Shown in pieces: positions 41,376 to 50,729 of a stretch of DNA of 64,000 nt. Made by a program: the position numbers and the translations under genes. Positions within the stretch are counted from its first letter, which is position 1, and every line of letters starts with the position of its first letter. Source of the DNA: Bifidobacterium gallicum DSM 20093 = LMG 11596 (GTDB lineage: Bacteria; Actinomycetota; Actinomycetes; Actinomycetales; Bifidobacteriaceae). The DNA lies in contig NZ_JGYW01000004.1 of assembly GCF_000741205.1 (NCBI RefSeq), forward strand, positions 328,573 to 392,572, in the 5' to 3' direction. The notes beneath the pieces were generated by a model that searched no databases, was not told the DNA's origin, and saw only the letters and a list, made by a program, of their open reading frames with translations.

Positions 41376-42449
41376 TTGACCCGCTCACTCCAACGCTCTT
41401 GGCGCATACTGATTGCACTGTTGGCCACACTTGCCGTAGCACTGCCATTGGCGGCATGCGGTGGGGGCGCATCGTCGGATACTGGCGCATTGCGCAAAGT
41501 CACGTTCATGCTTTCGTGGGCGGCCGATACGAACCATATTGGCGTGTATGTGGCCAAAAACAAGGGCTATTATCGTGACGCCGGCTTGGATGTGGACATT
41601 GTGGCCGTGGCCCAATCGGGTGCTGAACAGGCCGTGAACAATGGTGTGGCTGATTTTGCATTGTCGAACCTGACGAATGTCAGCACGTTCGCCGTCAAGG
41701 GCGCCCATATCAAACAAGTCATGCAAGTGCAACAAAAGACAAGCGCGATCTGGTGTGCGTTGGCATCAAACAAGACCATCACACGCCCCAAGGATCTCGA
41801 TGGCAAAACGTTCGCGACGTTCGGTTCGAACGAATCCGACGCCGTCGTGCGCCGCATGATCCAAACCGATGGCGGCAAAGGCGACTTCGACAAAGTGACC
41901 GTGGGTACCTCAACATTCCAGACGTTGGAAAGCGGCCGCGCTGATTTCGGCGGTTTCTACGAGACTTGGGAAGGCGTGGAAGCCAAGATGCATGGTCCTG
42001 CATTGACATGCTTCACCGAGCCGGATTATGGTGTGCCCGGCAACGCCGATTCGATTGGCATCATCACCTCCGACAAGCTCATTGACACCGATCCCGAACT
42101 CGTCAAGACATTTGTGCAAGCCACGCAACGCGGATATGAATACGCCTATGACCATGGTGGCGAAGCCGCGTCAATCTTGGTCAAGGAAGCGCCGGAAGCC
42201 AATTTGGAAGAGGATTTTGTCAAGGAATCGATGAACGTCATCATTGATGGCCAATATTGGGGCGACCGCAAGCAGATTGACGAAGGCACGCAAACGTTGG
42301 GCGCGATTGATTACGACGGTACGCAACAGTATTTCGACTTCCTCGCGCAGTCGGGCGCCTATACGGATTCCTATGGCAACGTAATCCATGATGCGCCACA
42401 GTCGAAAGACTTGGCCACTGATCGGTTCTTGAAGCAGGCGGCCAAATGA
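41376..42449 (+). CDS. NMT1/THI5-like substrate-binding lipoprotein (ThiY-like)
   Basis: A TTG start follows GGAAAGGATC; 357 residues. Signal sequence with lipobox LPLAACGGG, so it should be anchored by lipid after LspA cleavage. The mature part is typical of NMT1/THI5-like HMP-precursor binders: VTFMLSWAADTNHIGVYVAK, NKGYYRDAGLDVDIV, QSGAEQAVNNGVADFALSNL, KDLDGKTFATFGSNESDAVV and SGRADFGGFYETWEG. It presumably delivers a formylaminopyrimidine or HMP-like ligand to the upstream permease. Its stop overlaps the nucleoside hydrolase ATG by 4 bases. Confidence 0.85.
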   Translation: MTRSLQRSWRILIALLATLAVALPLAACGGGASSDTGALRKVTFMLSWAADTNHIGVYVAKNKGYYRDAGLDVDIVAVAQSGAEQAVNNGVADFALSNLTNVSTFAVKGAHIKQVMQVQQKTSAIWCALASNKTITRPKDLDGKTFATFGSNESDAVVRRMIQTDGGKGDFDKVTVGTSTFQTLESGRADFGGFYETWEGVEAKMHGPALTCFTEPDYGVPGNADSIGIITSDKLIDTDPELVKTFVQATQRGYEYAYDHGGEAASILVKEAPEANLEEDFVKESMNVIIDGQYWGDRKQIDEGTQTLGAIDYDGTQQYFDFLAQSGAYTDSYGNVIHDAPQSKDLATDRFLKQAAK

Positions 42450-43645
42450 GTACACGCAAACTCGTGCTCAGCGTCGATACAGGCATTGACGATGCGTTGG
42501 CACTGGCTGCATTGCTTGGCCGTGACGATCTGGAAATTGTAGGCATCAGTTGCACCTATGGCAATGTATTGGCCGAACATGCGCTACGCAATACGCAAGC
42601 ATTGCTCGAGGTACTGCAGCCAGACCACCAGCTGCCGATTGTGCTTGGCGCCACGCATCCATCCTGGGCCGCCACGTTCCTGGCTGACGCAGGATGCGCA
42701 ATGTTCCATGGCCGCAACGGATTGGGTGATGTGGACACGTGCGAGTACGGCGCACATACGGCCACTCCAGCCATTGCCTCATTGGACGATGAAGGCCGCA
42801 TGCTGGCCCATACGCCACAAGGCATGCGGTATGTGGACCGTGACGAGTTGGCGGCATTGGCCGGCGTAGGCGTATCGATTGGCGGCTATGCGCCGTCAGA
42901 CCGTCACGCGGTGCTGGCCGACGGTGCGACGCTTGATGCGGCAACCACAGCAATCAACATGAACACAACGGTGGAGGCCCCCGCGCAACGCACGGCTGGC
43001 AGTGAACTGATTGCGCATGCCGTGCGCACGTGGGGACCGGACGTGACTGTGCTGGCCACGGGGCCGCTGACGGACGTGGACACGGTGCTGCGGCTCGAAC
43101 CCGACCTTGCCGAGCGCATGAACATCGTGTGGATGGGCGGCGCGCTGACCGTACCCGGCAACTGTTACGACCTCGTCAGCGAAACGAACAGCATTCAAGA
43201 TCCGGAAGCGGCCAACCGTGTCTGCATGAGCGGCGCGCAACTGAGCGTGGTCGGTCTGGATGTGACGCACCGCTGCCTGATGGGCGAGACGATACCGCAA
43301 CGTTGGAGTGCAACGGGCACGGCCGCCGGGATGCTGCTTGCGCGGCTGGCCGAGTTTTCAATCCGTGCGAACCGCGCCAGTGATGCGATGTTTGCGGCGG
43401 GCATGCCGTTGCACGATCCGCTGGCCGCTCTCGTGGCCGTGGAACCCGATCTTGTGGACCTATGGACGTTACCGTTGGGCGTGCAAACGCACACGGGCGA
43501 TTGGACGGGTGTACGCGGCCGCACTGTCGTGGACAACGCACGGCTCAACGCACCCAAAGCTCCTCACGTGCGCATGGCCGTCAACGTGCATGCGCAACGA
43601 TCCCTGGACCAGTTCGACTTGGACGTCAACCGACTGCTGAAGTGA
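42446..43645 (+). CDS. Inosine-uridine-type nucleoside hydrolase
   Basis: 399 residues. The calcium-binding N-terminal motif is LVLSVDTGIDDALALAALLG, and the family blocks VTVLATGPLTDVDTVLRLEP, NIVWMGGALTVPGN, DPEAANRVCMSGAQLSVVGL and PLHDPLAALVAVEPD (final metal Asp) are all present. It is longer than the usual 310-330 residues because of an insertion around residues 100-175. Coupled to the NMT1-like lipoprotein gene, it may cleave a pyrimidine or thiamine-related glycoside rather than ordinary nucleosides; that substrate is inference. It converges with the zinc-ribbon gene after 6 bases. Confidence 0.85.
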   Translation: MSTRKLVLSVDTGIDDALALAALLGRDDLEIVGISCTYGNVLAEHALRNTQALLEVLQPDHQLPIVLGATHPSWAATFLADAGCAMFHGRNGLGDVDTCEYGAHTATPAIASLDDEGRMLAHTPQGMRYVDRDELAALAGVGVSIGGYAPSDRHAVLADGATLDAATTAINMNTTVEAPAQRTAGSELIAHAVRTWGPDVTVLATGPLTDVDTVLRLEPDLAERMNIVWMGGALTVPGNCYDLVSETNSIQDPEAANRVCMSGAQLSVVGLDVTHRCLMGETIPQRWSATGTAAGMLLARLAEFSIRANRASDAMFAAGMPLHDPLAALVAVEPDLVDLWTLPLGVQTHTGDWTGVRGRTVVDNARLNAPKAPHVRMAVNVHAQRSLDQFDLDVNRLLK

Positions 43646-43651
43646 GGTTGC

Positions 43652-44524
43652 TCAGCAACCGCGCACGTTGTAATCGGCGCTCAGCAAGTTCATGGCCTTG
43701 AATAATTTGTAGGCATAAATAAACGGGCCGACGAGGATGAAAGAGCCGAGGACTCCCCATAGCCAATAGGTGGAGGCGCCGAACGAGTAGCCGATGCGGC
43801 GGCGGCGCAATTCGTCGCCCACACGAGTGCACATCTTATGGTTCCATACCAATCCCAATATGCCGAGGGTCAATATATTGAGCGTCTGCATCAACCAATA
43901 TTGCATCGTTTTACGATTGTCATATTTTGAAGCAAGCGTGTTGATGTCAACGGAGACGTTGTTGAACATGTACTGGGCGTAAATGGTGAACGTAACCATG
44001 GAAAGCAGTATGTAGGCGAGCAAACTGCGTGACGTGTCCAGCTGCGCGGCAGGAGGCAGCGGGCTTGCGGCCGGCGTCATACGGCCGTTGGACCCCACGG
44101 AACCGGGGTTCGCAGCCGTGCCGTATTGGGGTATGGCCACGGGTTGTTTACGCGCGACAATCGGCACGGGTACTGCCGGCTGTTCTTCGCCGAATGATGC
44201 GTGGCCGGTTGCCGATGCGGATGCGGCTTGTGATTCCTGCACATCCGTTGTGGCTTGGGGCGCGGGAGCGGGAGCCGGCGCCGCTGCAGGAGCCGCAGGG
44301 GCCGCAGTAGCGAACGCTTCTGTTGGAGCATCAGCAAGCGGCGGCATGGGTGTGGTCAGTGGCGCTGGAGGCGCCTGAGAGGGCTGGGGTGCTTGCGGCG
44401 CGGGCGGCGCGACGGCGATCATAGCCTCAGTGGGCTGCATGCTGTCGATGACCAGCGCAACGCCGCAGGTCTCGCAGAAACGGTCGGTATCGGGGTAGGT
44501 TTTCCCGCAATTCGGGCAAAGCAT
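43652..44524 (-). CDS. Zinc-ribbon membrane protein with Pro/Ala-rich linker
   Basis: The ATG at 44524 is chosen because AAGGAG lies just before it, giving MLCPNCGKTYPDTDRFCETC as N-terminus, a zinc ribbon with two CxxC pairs; about 290 residues. A 130-residue Ala/Pro/Gln linker follows (PPAPQAPQPSQAPPAPL and similar), then a membrane domain with three or four segments (LLAYILLSMVTFTIYAQYMF; TLNILTLGILGLVWNHKM; YWLWGVLGSFILVGPFIYAY) resembling DUF4234-type proteins. Function unknown. It forms a pair with the next zinc-ribbon gene. Confidence 0.7.
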   Translation of the reverse strand: MLCPNCGKTYPDTDRFCETCGVALVIDSMQPTEAMIAVAPPAPQAPQPSQAPPAPLTTPMPPLADAPTEAFATAAPAAPAAAPAPAPAPQATTDVQESQAASASATGHASFGEEQPAVPVPIVARKQPVAIPQYGTAANPGSVGSNGRMTPAASPLPPAAQLDTSRSLLAYILLSMVTFTIYAQYMFNNVSVDINTLASKYDNRKTMQYWLMQTLNILTLGILGLVWNHKMCTRVGDELRRRRIGYSFGASTYWLWGVLGSFILVGPFIYAYKLFKAMNLLSADYNVRGC

Positions 44525-44603
44525 TTCGTTCTCCTTCATCAATACGTGGAGTTGTTCAGCATCGTCAGCCCACGTTGGCTGCAATGCCGATACAGTGGTT
44601 TGA

Positions 44604-45458
44604 TTAGTACATTCCCAAGCCCGTAAGCGCAGAGACATAGATTTGCGCCTGGGCGATGATTGCGGTGGTGACATAATTGGCTATCCACAGCAGCACGAAC
44701 AGAATGGCGATGCCAATGAGCCACTTCCAGAACCCATCAAGCGTGAACCGTTGCCGTGGCGCTGTTTCCAATGTGGCGCAATAGCGCACCGGAATCAGCA
44801 TCATGATCATCAGCACCACAGCGATGATCACACCCGAAATGGTGAACAATGCGTTGGAAAACGCACCCCAGAAGCGCACCAGCCACGCCAAACCACGCAC
44901 CACCATCGCAGTCACGAGCACTGGTGACAGCATGCTGGCCGCTTGGGCGAACTTCATTTGCACGACGAGGAAATTCGCGGACCCGGTAATCAGGATTGTG
45001 GCAAGCACCATGGCGCCAATGATTGCGTAGACGATCAGGATCCATCCGAACAACAAAGAGAACACGCCAAGCACGGTGATATTGGTCGATCCGATCAGTT
45101 GCAGCAATGTCAGAATCACCATCAGGGCGGCCACGGGCGCGAAGGAGAACCAAGCTGGGACCTGGTAGCGTTGGGATGGCGATTTCATGGCCGCAATCCA
45201 CCAATTGATGAACAATTCCCCAAGTGTTGGTGGTTCATTGCCGCTGTTCACATTGGCTGTGGCATTGTTGTCCGAAACTGCTGTTTGGGGCATTGGTGTT
45301 GGTTGAGATGGTGCCGTTGATGCGGCAGGCGCCTGTGCCGTCATGGTTGCGGCTGGTGGAGCCATGGCCGCGGCTGGCGTGACTGGCATGCCGCAGCTCG
45401 GGCAGCTGGCGCTTTGGTCGTTGACCATTGCGCCGCAATGAAGACATGATGCTGTCAT
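44604..45458 (-). CDS. Zinc-ribbon polytopic membrane protein
   Basis: About 284 residues from MTASCLHCGAMVNDQSASC, after AGAGGGACT. The N-terminal zinc ribbon (CLHC, CPSC) and a Pro/Gln/Thr-rich linker precede five or six membrane segments (FSFAPVAALMVILTLLQLIG; LLFGWILIVYAIIGAMVLAT; GVIIAVVLMIMMLIPVRY; WLIGIAILFVLLWIANYV), giving a Yip1-like layout. Function unknown. The shared zinc-ribbon-linker-membrane plan with the downstream gene suggests the two act together or arose by domain shuffling. Confidence 0.7.
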   Translation of the reverse strand: MTASCLHCGAMVNDQSASCPSCGMPVTPAAAMAPPAATMTAQAPAASTAPSQPTPMPQTAVSDNNATANVNSGNEPPTLGELFINWWIAAMKSPSQRYQVPAWFSFAPVAALMVILTLLQLIGSTNITVLGVFSLLFGWILIVYAIIGAMVLATILITGSANFLVVQMKFAQAASMLSPVLVTAMVVRGLAWLVRFWGAFSNALFTISGVIIAVVLMIMMLIPVRYCATLETAPRQRFTLDGFWKWLIGIAILFVLLWIANYVTTAIIAQAQIYVSALTGLGMY

Positions 45459-45647
45459 AATAGTCCCTCTTCTCTTGCCATCTTCCGCAATGGGTCCCTC
45501 GCCCATTGCACAGCATAGGTGCCATCATATTCACCAACAGCACAATAAAGCAAATATGAAACTCAAATATCAGCGGTCAATTATCAAATATTTGGAACCT
45601 AGAGAACAGGTACGCAGAGAAGTGCCGCACGGTGGTTCAATACAAAG

Positions 45648-45678
45648 AACCAGACATTACATGATGTAACGTCTGGTT
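45648..45678 (-). terminator. Terminator-like hairpin after uppS
   Basis: AACCAGAC (45648-45655) pairs with GTCTGGTT (45671-45678), and inside TTACAT pairs with ATGTAA, separated by single mismatches. On the minus strand it lies downstream of uppS and is followed by CTTTGT. The uridine run is weak, but the stem is long and the position fits a terminator for the uppS transcript. Confidence 0.55.
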
Positions 45679-45756
45679 GTTTCCATATGACACGATTGTG
45701 ACTCGGAACTCGGCCGCATACGAATCTGTATGCGTAATAGCGTGTATTGGCGTGTA

Positions 45757-46545
45757 TTATTTGACGCCACCGAAACGGCGGTCACGGTGAATGTAGTCGT
45801 CGATAGCACGCCAGAGCACATTGCGGCCGCAATCGGGGAACAGTTCAGGCACAAATTCGAGTTCGGCATAAGCGGCTTCCCACGGCAGGAAGTTGCTCGT
45901 GCGCTGCTCACCCGACGTGCGGATCACGAGGTCGCAGTCGGGAATGTCAGGGTTGTAAAGATGTTCAGCCACCATTTTCTCGGTCACGCGATCGCCGGAA
46001 ATCTTGCCGTCACGCACTTCACGCGCAATTGCGGCGCAAGCGTCGGCAATTTCGGCGCGGCCACCATAGTTGATGCAGAACACGACATCGATCACGCTGT
46101 TGTGCTTCGTGATTTCCATTGCGCTCTCAAGCTCGTCAATCACCGATTTCCACAGCTTCGGGCGCCGTCCGCTCCAACGTACGCGCACGCCCCACTCGTT
46201 CATCTGCTTGACGCGGCGACGGATGATATCGCGCGAAAATCCCATCAGGAAACGCACTTCCTGAGGGCTGCGCTTCCAATTTTCCGTGGAGAACGTATAC
46301 AGGCTCAAATAGCGCACACCGGCTTCGATCGCACCCGCGATCGTGTCGAACACGACGGGTTCGGCGGCTTGGTGGCCTTGTGTGCGAATCATGCCGCGCT
46401 GCTGCGCCCAACGGCCATTGCCATCCATAATCACGCCCACATGGCGGGGCACCGCTTTCTTGGGGAAATCCGGAATGATGTCGGGGTCGGAAAAAGGTGC
46501 TGCAGGAATGTCCAACGACGTGGTATCAACGTTCTCAAAAGCCAT
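45757..46545 (-). CDS. uppS: Undecaprenyl (polyprenyl) diphosphate synthase
   Basis: A cis-prenyltransferase that extends farnesyl diphosphate to the carrier lipid for wall synthesis, so it uses the products of IspG and Dxr encoded nearby. About 262 residues from MAFENVDTTSLDIP. Conserved regions: VGVIMDGNGRWAQQRG with the catalytic Asp, YLSLYTFSTENWKRS, RVRWSGRRPKLW, VVFCINYGGRAEI and DLVIRTSGEQRTSNFLPWEA, with AYAELEFVPELFPD at the end. It follows recO by about 50 bases. Confidence 0.95.
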   Translation of the reverse strand: MAFENVDTTSLDIPAAPFSDPDIIPDFPKKAVPRHVGVIMDGNGRWAQQRGMIRTQGHQAAEPVVFDTIAGAIEAGVRYLSLYTFSTENWKRSPQEVRFLMGFSRDIIRRRVKQMNEWGVRVRWSGRRPKLWKSVIDELESAMEITKHNSVIDVVFCINYGGRAEIADACAAIAREVRDGKISGDRVTEKMVAEHLYNPDIPDCDLVIRTSGEQRTSNFLPWEAAYAELEFVPELFPDCGRNVLWRAIDDYIHRDRRFGGVK

Positions 46546-46596
46546 GGCTCCCAATCTATCAACAGGGATGGCTTATGGTTGGCTCACGCTGACGTT

Positions 46597-47319
46597 CTAC
46601 CACTCAGTCAAACGCATGGAGCGTACGGGCCGTTCCAGCACCTGTTCAGCCCACAGTTCCACGAGCCGCTGCGTGCCTGACAACAATGGTGAGTGTTCCA
46701 ATGCGGCCCAATCCCCTGCTAGCAGCGCGATGAGCTGCAAGCGTTCCGCAGGTTGGATGCGAATCGCATCGGGAGTGCGGTCGGTGGCGCACATGACGCC
46801 ACCTGAGCGCGCTGAGAAATGCGTGAGTTGGTCCACGCGTCCACACACCACACATGAATCGAGTCGGGGTGTCCAACCGGCCATTGCGATCGCCCGCAAT
46901 ACGTATGAATTGCTGATCAGCTCAGGCTCATGGCGTGCGGTGGCCAACGCGTTCAGCGCTCCGGCTAGCAGCGGATATTGGGCGCCTACCGGCTCATGTT
47001 CAGTGGAGGCCAGATCATTGATGACTTCCACAATGATCGTGGCCGCGCGGTACCGGTCGTAATCGGCTGTGATCGCCCCCGCATACACCGACACGGATTC
47101 GGCTTGCCGGATCGCGTCAAACGTGCGGCCTTCATTGAGTAACAGGTCCACACGCATGAACGGTTCGAGCCTGGCGCCAAAACGCGATTTGGTCCGGCGC
47201 ACACCTTTGGCCACGGCACGCACTTTGCCATGGTCGCGTGTCAGCAATGTGATGACACGGTCAGCTTCGCCGAGTTTCATGGTGCGCAGCACAATGCCTT
47301 CATCGCGATACAACGCCAT
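46597..47319 (-). CDS. recO: DNA repair protein RecO
   Basis: RecO helps load RecA onto single-stranded DNA in the RecFOR pathway. About 240 residues from MALYRDEGIVLRTMKLGEAD, an N-terminal OB fold (ITLLTRDHGKVRAVAKGVRR, SRFGARLEPFMRVDLLL), a helical middle and a zinc-like centre with CVVCGR and MCATDR. Four-cysteine zinc binding looks incomplete (three Cys seen). The recO-uppS pairing is common in actinobacteria. Confidence 0.92.
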   Translation of the reverse strand: MALYRDEGIVLRTMKLGEADRVITLLTRDHGKVRAVAKGVRRTKSRFGARLEPFMRVDLLLNEGRTFDAIRQAESVSVYAGAITADYDRYRAATIIVEVINDLASTEHEPVGAQYPLLAGALNALATARHEPELISNSYVLRAIAMAGWTPRLDSCVVCGRVDQLTHFSARSGGVMCATDRTPDAIRIQPAERLQLIALLAGDWAALEHSPLLSGTQRLVELWAEQVLERPVRSMRLTEW

Positions 47320-47408
47320 GACTATCGCCTCTTTTCTTGACTGGTGCGCGACTGGATGCGTAAGCCAACGCATCCAGACCTCGTGTGATACCGCTCAAAC
47401 CATGCGGT

Positions 47409-49409
47409 TCAGTACAGGAACAATCCCCAGAACGCGAAGAATTGCAGGATCGAGAGCATCGCGATGACGGTAATCCAAAACAGCACGCGACCAAATCCAC
47501 GTTCAGCAATGACAGCGCCAGTATCAGCGTCATGCTGAGACGCGGGCTGTGCTTCATCGTTGACGGGCACGATGCGTGCCCCAGTTGAAACGGCCAATCG
47601 ACGCCGACGCGGCTGTAGCTGCGACTGTTCCTGCAACTGGGCCTGCCGATGCAGGTCAGCTGCTTCAATCATGCGCATGAACACGCGCGACCAAATCCAT
47701 ACCACAACGATGCACATGATTTGAATGCATGGCCAACTCCAGAACATCATGCCTGGATCATCACTTGGGGCATCTCCCCACGCCAGTTTGACCACTGCCC
47801 ATACGACCTCGCCGAACCCTGCGAAAAACAGCAGCAACGTGGCGATTGTGCCCACGGTGATCCACATGAGTGTACGCCCGAATCCATGGCACAAGCCCAA
47901 TACCGCATGGCGCTTGGCCCGTGGACGGCAGCGTGAAACAATCCACATGACAAGTGCGATAAGCCAACAGACAATCGCGGCTAGCAGCATGACCAGCATG
48001 AATCCAATGACGAATGTGCCATAGATCGTCATGCCCGTGCGCGCATGCAAATCCAACGGCACGGCAATCGACTGGTACAGCGCTTCACCGGCAATCGGCG
48101 CACTCGTTTGCTTGAGTCCACGCGAAGTGCCCACAGCCCAACTAATCACGTCATCAACGTAATCGTCGGCGAATGGCGTGTTCGCCATCGCCTCATCACC
48201 CAGTCGCAGCACATGGTTGGCCACCGGATAACTGCGGATCGTCACATTCCAGTTGCCGGCCTGATGCGCATTGTCGAGGATTTCCTTGACCCCTTGCACC
48301 TGGGCTGTCATCACGTCTTTGGACCCGTAAGCCACGAGCGTCGGCACAGCATAGGCTTGCGGATCGAGCGGGTTGATGTTCATGTTTTCCACGCCATAGA
48401 GCCCCAAGTCCGCAGAGAACACACGGCGCACAATCGACTGGTAGCCGTCATTGGCACCGACCAGCGCGAAATCTTGGGCCGCGAGGAACGCCATGGCTGC
48501 ACGCGGTGCGAACACCATGGGGCTGAGCAGAATCTGGAAGGCGATGTCGTGGTCTTGCTGCAACAAGTAGCTTGAGATCCATGTGCTTTCCGATGTGGCA
48601 TAAATGCCGACGTTATGCGCATCAACGTCACTGCGAGCGCGTAACAGGTTGATTGCCGCGTCGTAGGCTACGGCTGATCCGGGATAGTCTCGCGTCAGGT
48701 CGGATGTTGACCATACGGGCTTGTCGATCACGGCAGTCACAAATCCGGCCGAGGCCAGGGACCCGGCAATATCGCCGAACGAGTTGTCGCAAGTGCCATA
48801 CCCGGCGCCATGCATGAACACGATGGCTGGCAGTTGGTTGCCGGCCTGTTTGGGAGAGCGCACCAGTACATTGATACGTTGCGTTTCGCCAGTGGATGGT
48901 TGTTGCACGTCCATGACTTCATGCTTGGTCATGACCTGATAGGTGCCATCGGCAGGCAAGGCCGCGCCGGAATCATTCGTGAACGTGATTGCCGTATCGG
49001 GTGTCAATGTTTGCAACCGTTGCCCCGTAGGCTCATAGTTCCATGGGATGCGTGTTTGTGTGGACACGAGAATCAGCAACGCCATGAGCATGATGAAAAT
49101 GGCGCCATTCATCATCAAACGTTTGACCGGCGTCCACGTGCTGTGCACTGCGGGCGCCGCTTCACGAGACGCATCAGCCGACTCTGCGGTATCAGCAGTG
49201 GGCGCCTGTGACTGCTGTGATGCCTGTTGCCGCTGTTCATGCGGTTGCGAAGCCGCTTGCTGCTTAGGCTGTGCAGTATGCTCCGGCGGCTCAGTGTGCT
49301 CCGGCGGTGCAGGCCGTTGCGGCTGCGCAGACTTTTCCGGCTGCGCAGCGCGCTCTGGCGCTTCGCTATCACCTTGGCTTGCGCGTGTGTCCTCTTGCTC
49401 TGTGCTCAC
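47409..49409 (-). CDS. Membrane-anchored alpha/beta-hydrolase-like protein
   Basis: 666 residues, not assigned to a named family. The first 90 residues are low complexity (Gln/Pro/Glu/Ala, with PEHTEPPEHT repeats). A membrane segment (MMNGAIFIMLMALLILVSTQ) precedes an extracytoplasmic alpha/beta-hydrolase domain: oxyanion-type LPAIVFMHGAGYGTCDNSFG, nucleophile elbow in NVGIYATSESTWISSY (Ser flanked by Thr and Glu rather than Gly-x-Ser-x-Gly), acidic residue in VAYGSKDVMTA, and late His in YPVANHVLRLGDE. Four C-terminal membrane segments follow. It probably acts on a surface ester or peptide substrate. It interrupts an otherwise usual ispG-recO neighbourhood. Confidence 0.7.
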   Translation of the reverse strand: MSTEQEDTRASQGDSEAPERAAQPEKSAQPQRPAPPEHTEPPEHTAQPKQQAASQPHEQRQQASQQSQAPTADTAESADASREAAPAVHSTWTPVKRLMMNGAIFIMLMALLILVSTQTRIPWNYEPTGQRLQTLTPDTAITFTNDSGAALPADGTYQVMTKHEVMDVQQPSTGETQRINVLVRSPKQAGNQLPAIVFMHGAGYGTCDNSFGDIAGSLASAGFVTAVIDKPVWSTSDLTRDYPGSAVAYDAAINLLRARSDVDAHNVGIYATSESTWISSYLLQQDHDIAFQILLSPMVFAPRAAMAFLAAQDFALVGANDGYQSIVRRVFSADLGLYGVENMNINPLDPQAYAVPTLVAYGSKDVMTAQVQGVKEILDNAHQAGNWNVTIRSYPVANHVLRLGDEAMANTPFADDYVDDVISWAVGTSRGLKQTSAPIAGEALYQSIAVPLDLHARTGMTIYGTFVIGFMLVMLLAAIVCWLIALVMWIVSRCRPRAKRHAVLGLCHGFGRTLMWITVGTIATLLLFFAGFGEVVWAVVKLAWGDAPSDDPGMMFWSWPCIQIMCIVVVWIWSRVFMRMIEAADLHRQAQLQEQSQLQPRRRRLAVSTGARIVPVNDEAQPASQHDADTGAVIAERGFGRVLFWITVIAMLSILQFFAFWGLFLY

Positions 49410-49530
49410 GGGTAGCCATTGTACCGGCTCAAACGAACCTTGTTTCGCTCATATGAGTAGGCATCGCATGACATGCAATGCCATGCGACGCCTATGGGGT
49501 GCAATAACGGCTCGCACTGCGAGCGCTGGA

Positions 49531-50703
49531 TCAGGCTTGGGTGATTGGCACGACCACAGGGCTGCCTTGCTGGTCCATGTGCGCGGCGATGTCGTTGGCG
49601 TATCGCAGCAACGTTTCCACAATCTGGTCTTCGGGTACGGTTTCGACCACTTTGCCTTTGATAAAAATCTGGCCCTTGCCGTTGCCCGATGCCACGCCAA
49701 GGTCCGCTTCGCGCGCCTCGCCGGGCCCGTTGACGATGCAGCCCATGACGGCCACTCGAATTGGCGCTGTAACTTCTTTGAGTCCGTCGGTTACGGCGTT
49801 GGCCAATGCGATCACATCCACTTGCGCACGGCCGCAGCTCGGGCACGAGATGATGTCGAAATGACGTTCGCGTAATCCCAGATATTCCAAGATTTTGCAG
49901 CCGACTTTGACCTCTTCGACGGGCGGGGCTGAAAGTGACACACGAATTGTGTCGCCAATGCCTTCGGCCAGCAATGCGCCGAACGCGATGCACGATTTGA
50001 TGGTGCCTTGCCAGGACGGACCGGCTTCCGTCACACCCAAATGCAACGGCCAATCCCCTTTGGATGCCAGCAGCCGGTAGGTTTCAACCATCGTGACGGG
50101 ATCGTGGTGCTTGACCGAAATCTTGAAATCATGGAAGCCCACGTCTTCAAACATGCGGGCTTCTTTCATGGCGGAAGCCACCAGTGCTTCAGGCGTCGGA
50201 CCACCGTACTTGGCATACAAATCCTTGTCAAGAGATCCCGCGTTGACGCCAATGCGCAACGAAATGCCAGCGTCCGTGGCCGCTTGGCAAATTTGCGGAC
50301 CCACTTCGTCGAATTTGCGAATATTGCCAGGGTTCACGCGCACAGCCGCACATCCGGCATCAATAGCTTCGAACACATATTTGCTTTGGAAATGAATGTC
50401 GGCGATTACCGGAATCGGCGACTGGCGCACAATGGCGGCCAGCGCGTCGGCATCTTCCTGCTTGGGCACGGCCACGCGCACAATGTCGCAACCGGCGGCG
50501 GTGAGTTCAGCAATCTGTTGCAATGTGGCTCCCACATCAGCCGTACGCGTGTTCGTCATCGACTGCACCGAAATCGGCGCTCCCCCACCTACGGGCACGG
50601 GACCGACCATGATGCGGCGCGATTGACGGCGAGCATGCAGCGGGCTTTCGCTGATGTTCGGCGTACCGGTTTTACGGAATCCTTCATTCAATGCTGTGTC
50701 CAC
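49531..50703 (-). CDS. ispG: (E)-4-hydroxy-3-methylbut-2-enyl-diphosphate synthase
   Basis: A [4Fe-4S] enzyme of the MEP isoprenoid pathway. GTG at 50703 is chosen because GAGGAAGG precedes it; 390 residues. Family signatures: [29 protein letters not shown]-type block [52 protein letters not shown] and the cluster cysteines in [14 protein letters not shown] and [19 protein letters not shown]. It follows dxr by 26 bases, so two MEP steps are co-transcribed. Confidence 0.94.
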   Translation of the reverse strand: MDTALNEGFRKTGTPNISESPLHARRQSRRIMVGPVPVGGGAPISVQSMTNTRTADVGATLQQIAELTAAGCDIVRVAVPKQEDADALAAIVRQSPIPVIADIHFQSKYVFEAIDAGCAAVRVNPGNIRKFDEVGPQICQAATDAGISLRIGVNAGSLDKDLYAKYGGPTPEALVASAMKEARMFEDVGFHDFKISVKHHDPVTMVETYRLLASKGDWPLHLGVTEAGPSWQGTIKSCIAFGALLAEGIGDTIRVSLSAPPVEEVKVGCKILEYLGLRERHFDIISCPSCGRAQVDVIALANAVTDGLKEVTAPIRVAVMGCIVNGPGEAREADLGVASGNGKGQIFIKGKVVETVPEDQIVETLLRYANDIAAHMDQQGSPVVVPITQA

Positions 50704-50729
50704 AGAACCTTCCTCAATAGTTACTGCCG

